Assembly: GCF_047777955.1 (NCBI RefSeq)
Contig: NZ_CP180537.1
Location: 930,001-994,000 of the forward strand
Direction of reading: 5' to 3'
From: Didemnitutus sp047777955
GTDB taxonomy: Bacteria > Verrucomicrobiota > Verrucomicrobiia > Opitutales > Opitutaceae
DNA: 64,000 nt
The first letter of the stretch is position 1, and each line of letters begins with the position of its first letter. The notes under the pieces were generated by a model. It had not been told where the DNA came from. It made no database searches and saw only the letters and a list, made by a program, of their open reading frames with translations. Below are positions 26,554-34,369 of this stretch, one piece after another. The position numbers and the translations under genes are program-made.

Positions 26554-26804
26554 ATGAAAACGAACCGATCCCCCGCGCGGCGCTCGCGCTGGCCGCCGCC
26601 GCACTCGGCGCGCTCGCGCTCTCCGGCTGCTCCTCGGCCGAGCTCGCGCGCGTGAAGCCGTATGAACGCGAGGCGTTCGCGCACTACACCATGCGCTCCG
26701 ACCGCGATCCGCTCGCCCGCACGATGGACGAGCACATCTACTTCTCGCGCGAGGCCGCCACCGGCGGGCGCGGCGTGAAGGGCAGCGGCTGCGGCTGCAA
26801 CTGA
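26554..26804 (+). CDS. DUF4266 small lipoprotein with Cys-rich C-terminus (frameshift at 26570)
   Basis: Repaired length 83 residues. Signal with lipobox LSGC (lipid Cys about 26), then RVKPYEREAFAHYTM, PLARTMDEHIYFSREAATGG and a C-terminal GSGCGCN. This matches DUF4266, very short lipoproteins next to DUF3570 and ApbE. The Ser/Thr-Gly-Gly stretch and two terminal Cys are the only obvious reactive sites. It may be a flavinylation target of ApbE or a thiol/metal carrier; this is inference. The frame breaks in CCCCC 26570-26574, and one added C joins signal and body. An alternative ATG is at 26542, overlapping the thioredoxin stop. Confidence 0.75.
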
Positions 26805-26892
26805 CGCGTCCTCGCTCCGGGGCCCGCGGTGGCGCGGCAAACGCCATCGACAAACCCGCGCGCGGCGCAGAGAAGCATCCCGCCCCTTCGTC

Positions 26893-27570
26893 ATGCGGAT
26901 TCTCATCATCGAGGACGAGCTGCAGCTCGCCCGGCACGTCACCCGCGCGCTCGTGCGCAACGGCCATTTCGTCAACACGCAGTCCGACGGCGCGGCCGGC
27001 TTGCGCACCGCGCTGAACGAGGCGCCCGACCTCATCGTGCTCGATCTCAACCTGCCGACGCTCGACGGCTTCGCGGTCCTGGCGAAGCTCCGCGAGGCCG
27101 CGCACCCCGCCCGCGTCCTGATCCTCACCGCGCGCGGCGAGGTCGAGCACCGGGTCAAGGGCCTGAAGGCCGGCGCGGACGATTACCTGGCCAAGCCGTT
27201 TTCGCTCGAGGAGTTGATCGCGCGGGTCGAGGCGCTCGGCCGGCGCGGCGTGCCGGTCGACAAGGCCGACCTGCTGCGCGTCGGCGACCTGGCGATGGAC
27301 GTCATCCACCGCCGCGTGACGCGCGCCGGACAGCCGGTCGCCCTCTCGCCGCGCGAGTTCGACCTGCTGCACGTGCTCATGCAGGAGCCGGGGCGCGTCT
27401 TCTCGCGCACGGAGCTGTGCGAGCGCATCTGGCAGCGCGACCACGAATACGACACGCGCACGGTGGAGATTTTCGTCACCCGCCTCCGCAAGAAGATCGA
27501 CGCGGGCTTCGCCGTGGCCCTGATCCACACCCAACGGCTCGTCGGCTACACGATCCAGGCTCCCGCGTGA
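26893..27570 (+). CDS. OmpR/PhoB-type response regulator
   Basis: 225 residues. Receiver domain: acidic pocket ILIIEDE, phospho-acceptor D51 in IVLDLNLP, Thr in LILTARG, Lys in DDYLAKPFS. C-terminal winged helix: SPREFDLLHVLMQEPG, TRTVEIFVTRLRKKID and the final wing QRLVGYTIQ. It is the partner of the kinase encoded two genes downstream and is a candidate regulator of the cluster, although OmpR-type proteins more often bind direct repeats than a tight palindrome. The gap before it (26805-26892) is 88 bases; I see no clear promoter there. Confidence 0.93.
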   Translation: MRILIIEDELQLARHVTRALVRNGHFVNTQSDGAAGLRTALNEAPDLIVLDLNLPTLDGFAVLAKLREAAHPARVLILTARGEVEHRVKGLKAGADDYLAKPFSLEELIARVEALGRRGVPVDKADLLRVGDLAMDVIHRRVTRAGQPVALSPREFDLLHVLMQEPGRVFSRTELCERIWQRDHEYDTRTVEIFVTRLRKKIDAGFAVALIHTQRLVGYTIQAPA

Positions 27571-27622
27571 GCGCTTGCGGCGCCCTGCGGGGTCGCGTCA
27601 TGCTCCGTTTCGTCCCGCCGCG

Positions 27623-28303
27623 ATGAATCCACGCTCGCTCCCTCGTCCGCCCTTCCTCCGCCCTGCACGTGTGCTGGCGGCGCTCGCGGCGCTGGCGGGC
27701 GCCGTCGTGGCCGCCCGCGCGGACGCGGTCATCGAGGGGCGCGTCGCGCTGCCGAAGTCCCGTGCCACCCCGGTGGTGAACCAGCGCTACGAAATCGTCT
27801 CGAAGGACGGCGTGCTGGCGACCAATCCGCCGCTCGCCGTCGCGTATCTCGCGGGCGACTTCGCGCGGCCCGCCGCGCGGCGGCCGACGGCGCAGGTCGG
27901 CCAGGAAAACATGAGCTTCGTGCCGACGCTGCTCGCGATCGAGGCCGGCACGGTCGTGGAGTTCCCGAACCACGACGACGTCTACCACAATATCTTCTCC
28001 TATTCCCCGACGAAGCGCTTCGATCTCGGCCGCTATCGCAAGGAGGACAAGCCGGTGCCGACCGTGACGTTCGAGACCCCCGGGCTCGTCGTGCTGCGCT
28101 GCGACATCCACGAGCACATGCGCGGGCTCATCCTCGTGCTCGACACGCCGCATTTCGTCACGACGGACGCCGCGGGGAATTTCCGCCTGGGCGGCTTGCC
28201 CGCCGGGCGCTTCACGCTGAAGGTCTGGCGCGACAGCCGCACGACGCTCGCGCGCACGGTCGAGCTGCGCGACGGCGAGACGCTGCACGTCGAGTTCCCG
28301 TGA
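27623..28303 (+). CDS. Cupredoxin-like periplasmic protein (MauL/plastocyanin type)
   Basis: 226 residues, signal peptide ending near ARADA. A cupredoxin core lies at about 75-175: VVEFPNHDDVYHNIFSYSPT carries H117/H122, and VVLRCDIHEHMRGLILV carries C160, H163, H165 and M166, a His-Cys-His-Met set compatible with type 1 copper. The C-terminal part (about 175-226, DAAGNFRLGGLPAGRFTLKV) looks like a carboxypeptidase-regulatory/SdrD-like fold. Probably an electron carrier or copper sensor in the periplasm. It sits between the response regulator and the kinase, so it may feed the sensor. Its stop overlaps the GTG of the kinase (GTGA). Confidence 0.82.
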   Translation: MNPRSLPRPPFLRPARVLAALAALAGAVVAARADAVIEGRVALPKSRATPVVNQRYEIVSKDGVLATNPPLAVAYLAGDFARPAARRPTAQVGQENMSFVPTLLAIEAGTVVEFPNHDDVYHNIFSYSPTKRFDLGRYRKEDKPVPTVTFETPGLVVLRCDIHEHMRGLILVLDTPHFVTTDAAGNFRLGGLPAGRFTLKVWRDSRTTLARTVELRDGETLHVEFP

Positions 28304-30048
28304 ACCCCGCGCCGCCGACCGCCGCCACGATGCCCGGCTACCGCACGAAGCTGATGGTGGCGATGATGGTGGTGGTCTCGATCGCCACCGCGCTCGGCCT
28401 CCTTTACTCGCAGCGGAACCTCGCGGAGTCGGTGCGCGCCGCGTTCGAGCGCGAGTTCCGCGCCGAGGTCGCGGCGGTGCACGCGGCCCAGGCGGTGCGC
28501 GATGCCGCGCTGGCCGAGCGTTGCCGCATGCTCGCCACCAAACCGCGCCTGCGCGCCGCGCTCGAGGACAACGCGCTCGATCTGCTCTACCCGAGCGCGC
28601 GCGACGAGCTCGCGGGCATCATGGCCGGCACGGCCGATCCGGACAGCCCCGCGATGGCGTTCCGCGCCGAGTTCTACCGCTTCCTCGACGCGCGCGGCGC
28701 AACGATCCCGCCGCCGGATCGCGCCGCAGTCGGCGCGCTTTCCCCCGCCGCCGAAAGGCGGCTCCGCCCCGGCGCGGTGCCCGCGCGGCCGCAGCGCGGC
28801 TACCTCGCCGCCGACGGGGCGCTGCACGAGATCCTCGCGATTCCCATTCCCTCCTCCGAAACCGGCGAGACGATCGCCGTGCTTGTGCTGGGATTCCAAC
28901 CGCTGGCGCTGGGCCGGCCGCCGGGGGCGTCCTTCGAGCGCGGACTCTGGCTCGACGGACGGCTGCACCTGGCGGATCTGCGCGCCGCCGAGGCCGCCGC
29001 GGTGGCGGAGCAGATCGCGACGGACATCGTCGCGCGCGGAGCGGGCGAGCGCAGCTTCCCGCTGGAGCTCGGCGGCGCCCCGTGCCTGCTTTTCTACAAG
29101 CGCCTGAACCCCGACTCCAGCTATCCGCCGGCCGGCGAGGTCTGCATCTACCCGCTCGCCGATCTCGCGCACCGACAGCACGTGCTTCTCGGGCAATTCG
29201 CCGCGGCGTGGGCGGTGCTGCTGCTCGGTTCGTTCGCGGCCAGCCGCGTGCTCGCGACGCGCCTGAGCCGGCCGGTCGAGAGGCTCGCCATCGACTCCGA
29301 GCAGAACCGTGCGGAATTGCGGCGCACGGAGGCGGCGCTGGAAATGAGCCAGGAGGAGCTCGAGCGCACCGCGCGTTTCTCCGCCAACGCCTCGCACCAG
29401 CTCAAGACGCCTGTCGCCGTGCTGCGCACCGGCCTCGAGGATCTGCTCGCGAGCAAGAAGCTCGACCACGAGGCGCGCGAGGAGGTGTCGACGCTCGTGC
29501 ACCAGACGTTCCGCCTCTCGAGCGTGATCGAGGATCTGCTGCTGCTCTCGCGTCTCGACGAGGGCCGGCTGCAACTCGAACTCGCGCCGCTGAACCTCGT
29601 GCCGCTGATCGACGCGTGGCTCGACGACCTGAGCACGCTGCCCGAAGGCCGCGATCTCACGGTCGAGCGCGGGCTGCCGGGCGCGCTGTTCGTGCTCGGC
29701 GAAAGGCGCTACACGACGCTCATCCTCCAGAACCTCCTCGAGAACGCCCGGAAATACAACCGCCCCGGCGGCCGCGTGCGCATCGCGGCGAGCGTCGACG
29801 GCGCCGAGGTGCGCCTCGTCATTGGCAACACCGGCCCGACGATCCCGCCGGAGTCGCAGGCGCACATTTTCGAGCGCTTCCATCGCGGCGCCGTGGCGGA
29901 AAACAAGCCCGGTCACGGGCTCGGCCTCAACCTCGCGCGCGAACTCGCGCGGCTGCATCGCGGCGACCTGCGCCTGCTGCGCTCGTCGGACGACTGGACC
30001 GAGTTCGCCGTGCGCCTCGTGCGCGCCGAGCCGCCTGCCACGCCATGA
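28300..30048 (+). CDS. Membrane sensor histidine kinase
   Basis: 582 residues from GTG 28300. Membrane helix about 16-35, an extracytoplasmic sensing region (about 36-295), second helix about 298-320, HAMP-like segment (ATRLSRPVERLAIDSEQN), coiled coil, HisKA with H366 in NASHQLKTPVAVLRTG, and HATPase_c (NLLENARKYNRPGG, GHGLGLNLAREL). The ATP-lid region is the reduced type without a long linker. It is translationally coupled to both neighbours (GTGA and ATGA overlaps) and is the partner of the OmpR-type regulator at 26893. The sensed signal may be redox state or copper; inference only. An ATG at 28330 is an alternative start. Confidence 0.9.
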   Translation: MNPAPPTAATMPGYRTKLMVAMMVVVSIATALGLLYSQRNLAESVRAAFEREFRAEVAAVHAAQAVRDAALAERCRMLATKPRLRAALEDNALDLLYPSARDELAGIMAGTADPDSPAMAFRAEFYRFLDARGATIPPPDRAAVGALSPAAERRLRPGAVPARPQRGYLAADGALHEILAIPIPSSETGETIAVLVLGFQPLALGRPPGASFERGLWLDGRLHLADLRAAEAAAVAEQIATDIVARGAGERSFPLELGGAPCLLFYKRLNPDSSYPPAGEVCIYPLADLAHRQHVLLGQFAAAWAVLLLGSFAASRVLATRLSRPVERLAIDSEQNRAELRRTEAALEMSQEELERTARFSANASHQLKTPVAVLRTGLEDLLASKKLDHEAREEVSTLVHQTFRLSSVIEDLLLLSRLDEGRLQLELAPLNLVPLIDAWLDDLSTLPEGRDLTVERGLPGALFVLGERRYTTLILQNLLENARKYNRPGGRVRIAASVDGAEVRLVIGNTGPTIPPESQAHIFERFHRGAVAENKPGHGLGLNLARELARLHRGDLRLLRSSDDWTEFAVRLVRAEPPATP

Positions 30049-31292
30049 AAGCGCTGCGCGTCGCCCTCGCCCTCCTCGGCGCCGGACCCGCCGGCGCCCG
30101 CGCCTGGGACGACGAGTGGCTCGACCGCCTCGACGCGGACCTGACGCGCGCGGCGGACGACGGCTCCTGGCGCGCGCGGCTCAGCGGCGCGGTCGAGGTG
30201 AATTACTACCGCTTCGACCAGCCCGCGCCCGGATTGATCGAGTCGAGCGCCCGCGCGCTCTTCGATCCGCGGCTCGTCCTCTTCCTCGACGCGCAGGCGG
30301 GCCCGCGCTGCTATTTCTTCGCCCAGGCGCGCGTTGACGGCGGCTTCGATCCGGGGGCGGGCGGCCGCGGCGTGCGGCTCGACGAGTATGCCTTGCGCGT
30401 CACGCCGGGAGCGTCCGAGCGATTCGCGCTGCAGCTCGGGAAATTCGCGACGGTCGTCGGGCAGTGGGTGAAGCGCCATCAGGCGTGGGACAATCCGTTC
30501 GTGACCGCGCCGCTCGCCTATGAAAACCCCACCGGCATCTTCGACGAGACGGCGGCGCGCTCCGCCACCGTGCTGCGTTCGTGGGCGCACATGATCGGGC
30601 CGTTCGCGCCGAGCCCGAACGACGAGTATCGCGTCCCGGTGATCTGGGGGCCGGCGTATGCGAGCGGCGCGTCCGTCGCCGGGCGCGGCGAGCGTTTCGA
30701 CTATGCGCTCGAGGTGAAGAACACCGCGCTCTCCTCGCGCCCCGACGCGTGGGACATCACGCACACGCAATTCCAAAACCCGGCCTGGCACGCGCGCATC
30801 GGCTGGCGGCCGGACCTGCGGTGGAATTTCGGCGTGTCGTTCGGCACGGGCACCTACCTGCGCGATTCCGCCGCGCGCACGCTGCCCGCGGGACGCACGC
30901 TGGGCGACTATCGCCAGACGACGCTCGGCCTCGACGCCAGCTTCGCGTGGCGGCACTGGCAGCTCTGGGCCGAGGGTTACCGCGCGCGCTTCGCCATTCC
31001 CGGCGTGGGGAATGCGGACACGCTCGTCGGTTTCCTCGAAGTGAAATACAAGTTCACGCCGCAGCTCTTCGGTGCGGCGCGCTGGAACCGCCAGACATTC
31101 GGCGACGTGCCCGACGAGATCACGCACCGCCCGGTATCGTGGGGCGCAGGCGAATCGCGCCTCGATCTCGCGGCGGGCTATCGCTTCACGCCGCACACGG
31201 AACTTAAGCTCGAGTGCGACTGCGAGCGCGGGCGCGCCGGCACCGGCGGCGGCGCGACGACGTTTGCGGTGCAACTGCTGCTGCGCTTTTGA
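30045..31292 (+). CDS. Porin-like outer-membrane beta-barrel protein
   Basis: 415 residues. Signal peptide (ALRVALALLGAGPAGARA), then an acidic helix (WLDRLDADLTRAADDG) and barrel strands, for example RCYFFAQARVDGGFDPG, FALQLGKFATVVGQWV, HWQLWAEGYRARF and FEVKYKFTPQLFGAARW-like segments, ending VQLLLRF. The segment around KFATVVGQWVKRHQ with conserved Trp/Asn resembles phosphate-selective or DUF-type porins. Substrate unknown. Last gene of the cluster, starting inside the stop of the kinase (ATGA). Confidence 0.75.
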   Translation: MKALRVALALLGAGPAGARAWDDEWLDRLDADLTRAADDGSWRARLSGAVEVNYYRFDQPAPGLIESSARALFDPRLVLFLDAQAGPRCYFFAQARVDGGFDPGAGGRGVRLDEYALRVTPGASERFALQLGKFATVVGQWVKRHQAWDNPFVTAPLAYENPTGIFDETAARSATVLRSWAHMIGPFAPSPNDEYRVPVIWGPAYASGASVAGRGERFDYALEVKNTALSSRPDAWDITHTQFQNPAWHARIGWRPDLRWNFGVSFGTGTYLRDSAARTLPAGRTLGDYRQTTLGLDASFAWRHWQLWAEGYRARFAIPGVGNADTLVGFLEVKYKFTPQLFGAARWNRQTFGDVPDEITHRPVSWGAGESRLDLAAGYRFTPHTELKLECDCERGRAGTGGGATTFAVQLLLRF

Positions 31293-31309
31293 CGGCCCGT
31301 CGCGGCGCG

Positions 31310-31325
31310 GTAACAGGCCTGTTAC
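31310..31325. promoter_or_regulatory. Palindromic operator candidate, copy 2 (GTAACAGGCCTGTTAC)
   Basis: A perfect 16-bp palindrome, 17 bases past the porin stop and ending 90 bases before the ATG of the Ig/NHL protein. The flank GTCGCGGCG precedes both copies. See copy 1 at 23749. Confidence 0.6.
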
Positions 31326-31415
31326 GAGTGGCCGCTTTCCCCGCGGACGGTTTTCGCGACCTTGGGCGCGGCACGGCTGCGCGCCGTGCGCGTTTCACTG
31401 TCCACCGTCTCCCGT

Positions 31416-34146
31416 ATGAAACTCCCCGCCCTGTTTCGGCGCCGCATCCACTGGCTCAATCTTCCGAGTGCGATTCTCATGCTGATTCTCCAGCGCACGC
31501 CGGCCGCCACGCTCGTGGCCGTCGCCGACGAGATCGTCTCCGCCGCGCCGCTCGGCACGGTCCTGAAATCCGCCCTGGCAACCGCCGCCGCGCTCGGTGC
31601 GGTCAACACCGTCGTCGGCGCCACGCCGCTCGTGCCCTCGAGCGGCACCGCCAGCGGCGTCAGCGTGACGGCTGGCAACGCCGTTTCGATTTTCTACACG
31701 GTGAACGGCACGCAAACGCCGCCGCAATCGTGGAGCGTCTCCGGAAGTTTCCCTCCGGGACTGAACTTCTCCGGCCTCACCAACGACGGCGCCGTGAACG
31801 TCACTTCGTTGCACCTCTCGGGCACGCCGACGACCGCCGGCGCCTACACCGTCACGATCACAGCCTACGAATTCGCCAACCAGGGCGGCATCTCCTCGCC
31901 TCCCTACGACTACACCGTGACGGTGACGGGCGGTAACGCATCGACCGCGCCGAGCTTCACCACGCAGCCGACGAACCAGACCGTGACCGCAGGCGGCGCG
32001 GCGACCTTCACGTCGGCCGCGAGCGGCAATCCGGCGCCGGCGTTCCAGTGGCGCAAGGACGGCAACGCCATCGCCGGCGCCACGAACGCCAGCTTCACCA
32101 TCGCGAGCGCTGCCGCGGGTGACGCCGGCACCTACACCGTCGTGGCGACGAATTCCGCCGGCTCCGCGACCAGCAACGGCGCGACGCTGACCGTGAACGC
32201 GGCATCGACCGCGCCGAGCTTCACCACGCAGCCGACGAACCAGACCGTGACCGCAGGCGGCGCGGCGACCTTCACGTCGGCCGCGAGCGGCAATCCGGCG
32301 CCGGCGTTCCAGTGGCGCAAGGACGGCAACGCCATCGCCGGCGCCACAAACGCCAGCTTCACCATCGCGAGCGCGACCGCGGGCGACGCCGGCACCTACA
32401 CCGTCGTGGCCACGAACTCCGCCGGCTCCGCGATCAGCAACGGCGCGACGCTGACCGTCACGACCTCGAATGTGGCTCCCGAGATCACGTCGAGCCCGAG
32501 CGGCCAGATCGCCACCCTGGGCAGTTCGGTCACCTTCACCGTCACCGCCACCGGCAGCCCCGCGCCGACCTACCAATGGCGCAAGGATGGCAATGCCATC
32601 GCCGGCGCCACGAACGCGTCGTTCACGATCGCGAACGTGGCACTGGGCGACGTCGGCCATTACACGGCCGCGGTGACCAATCCGCTCGGCACGGTCATCA
32701 GCGGCTCGGCCGCATTGACGGTCAGCACCACGGCGTCACGTCACCTCAGCGACGTCACCGTCACCAGCGGCCACGGCACGACGCTGAGCGCCGGCAGCGT
32801 GACCGGCGCGGTGAAGTGGCAGATTTCCACCAACGGCGGTTCGACGTGGGCGGACCTGACCGACGGCGGCAGTTACAGCGGCGTCACGACCGCGACGCTC
32901 GCGATCGCGAACGTCGGCTCCTCGCTCAACGGCGCGCAATATCGCTTCGTCGCCTCGAACAACGGCGTCATCTCCACGAGCAACGGCGCCGCGCTCACCG
33001 TCGCGACGGTCTTCTTCCCGTTCCCGACCGGCATCGGCATGGACAGCTCCGGCAACCTCTTCGTCGCCGACGCCAATGCCGACACCGTGCAGAAAATCAA
33101 TTCGTCCAATCAAGTCAGCCTGCTCGCCGGCGCGGCCAACTCCACCGGCGCGACCGACGGCTCCGGCGCCGCCGCGCGCTTCAACCAGCCCAACGGGGTC
33201 GTCGTCCTGGCGAACGGCACTCTCGTCGTCGCCGACACCGCCAACGCCACGCTGCGCGCGGTCGATGCGAACGGCGCCGTCACGACGCTCGCCGGATCGA
33301 GCGCGGCGCGCGGCGGCGCCGACGGCACGGGCGCGGCCGCGACGTTCTCCGCGCCCGTCGGACTCGCGCGCGACACGGCCGGCGGGTTGTTCGTCGCCGA
33401 TTCGATGAACCACGCGATTCGCAAAGTCACCGCCGCCGGCGCGGTCACGACCTTTGCCGGCACCGCCGGCGTCCAAGGCTCGACTGACGGTGCCGGCACC
33501 GCGGCGCGTTTCAATCTGCCCAACGGCATCGCCGTCGACGCCAGCGGCGTCGCCTACGTCGCCGATACGACGAACAACACCGTCCGCCGCATTGGCCCCG
33601 ACGGCACCGTCACCACGCTCGCCGGCCTCGCCGGGGTCAGCGGCTTCGACAACGGCACGGGCATCGCCGCGCTCTTCAATCGCCCGATGGCCCTCGTCGT
33701 CGACGGGGCCGGCAACCTGTTCGTCGCCGATACCGGCAACTCCACGATCCGCAAGGTCACCGCCGCGGGCGTCGTCACGACTTTCGCCGGCACGGCCGGC
33801 ATTGCGGGCATCGCCGACGGCACCGGCGCCGACGCGCTCTTCAACCAGCCGCAGGCGCTCGCGATCGACGCGGCCGGCAATCTCTACGTCGCCGACACCG
33901 GCAACGCCGCCATTCGCAAGATCACTCCGGCCGCCGTCGTGACCACCCTCGCGCTCTCGGCCGCGCCCACCAGCGGCGGGAACACGGGCGGCTCGAGCGG
34001 CGGTGGCACCACGACCCCGCCGCCGAGTTCGGGGGCGGGAGCGGGGGAGGGGCGGCGGCGGTGCTCCCAGCGCCTGGTTCCCACTGGCGCTGCTCGTGCT
34101 CTTTTCGCTGCGCCGGCGCGGACGGGAGTGCTCGCCGCGCGGGTAA
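31416..34146 (+). CDS. Secreted Ig-like/NHL-repeat protein with GlyGly-type C-terminal sorting tail (frameshift)
   Basis: Repaired length about 910 residues. Order: N-terminal hydrophobic segments, one putative-Ig domain (about 70-170), three immunoglobulin-like domains with WRKDGNAIAGATNASFTI and DAGTYTVVATNSAG, a further Ig-like domain, then about five NHL-type propeller units (GNLFVADTGNSTIRKV). The reading frame ends in Gly-rich G-runs: adding one base in each of 34043-34047 and 34049-34052 gives a poly-Gly stretch, then APSAWFPLALLVLFSLRRRG, a hydrophobic helix and Arg cluster as in GlyGly-CTERM (rhombosortase) tails. Probably a cell-surface adhesin-like or substrate-binding protein. Controlled in common with the redox cluster if the palindromes are functional. 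Confidence 0.82.
31938..32465 (+). repeat. Two near-identical 264-bp tandem repeats encoding Ig domains
   Basis: Units 31938-32201 and 32202-32465 are identical over about the first 140 bases and differ at roughly seven positions after that. Each encodes one 88-residue Ig-like domain. The third Ig domain downstream is clearly diverged, so this is a recent in-frame duplication. Confidence 0.9.
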
Positions 34147-34170
34147 GCCTCACGGCGGCCAACAAAATCC

Positions 34171-34198
34171 TTGCACCGCTCCGGGCGGGGCGTATCCA
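34171..34198 (+). promoter_or_regulatory. Promoter of tRNA-Leu
   Basis: TTGCAC (34171-34176) and TATCCA (34193-34198) with a 16-base spacer lie 15 bases before the tRNA 5' end. Confidence 0.5.
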
Positions 34199-34213
34199 TG
34201 CCCCTTCCTCTCC

Positions 34214-34298
34214 GCTCAGGTGGTGGAACTGGTAGACACGCAGGTCTCAGAAGCCTGTGCTTAACCGCATGGGGGTTCGAGTCCCCCCCTGAGCACCA
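34214..34298 (+). tRNA. tRNA-Leu (anticodon CAG)
   Basis: Class II tRNA of 85 bases: acceptor GCTCAGG/CCTGAGC, D loop with GGTGGAACTGGTAGAC, anticodon arm CAGGT-CTCAGAA-GCCTG, long variable arm, T arm GGGGG-TTCGAGT-CCCCC, encoded ACCA end. Reads CTG codons, which dominate in this GC-rich genome. Confidence 0.97.
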
Positions 34299-34369
34299 CT
34301 TTTCTTCCGCGTGGCGGAAGAAGACCGTCCGCCGGGGCCCCGGCGAAGGCGAAGCCCGTTTACCCCCGC

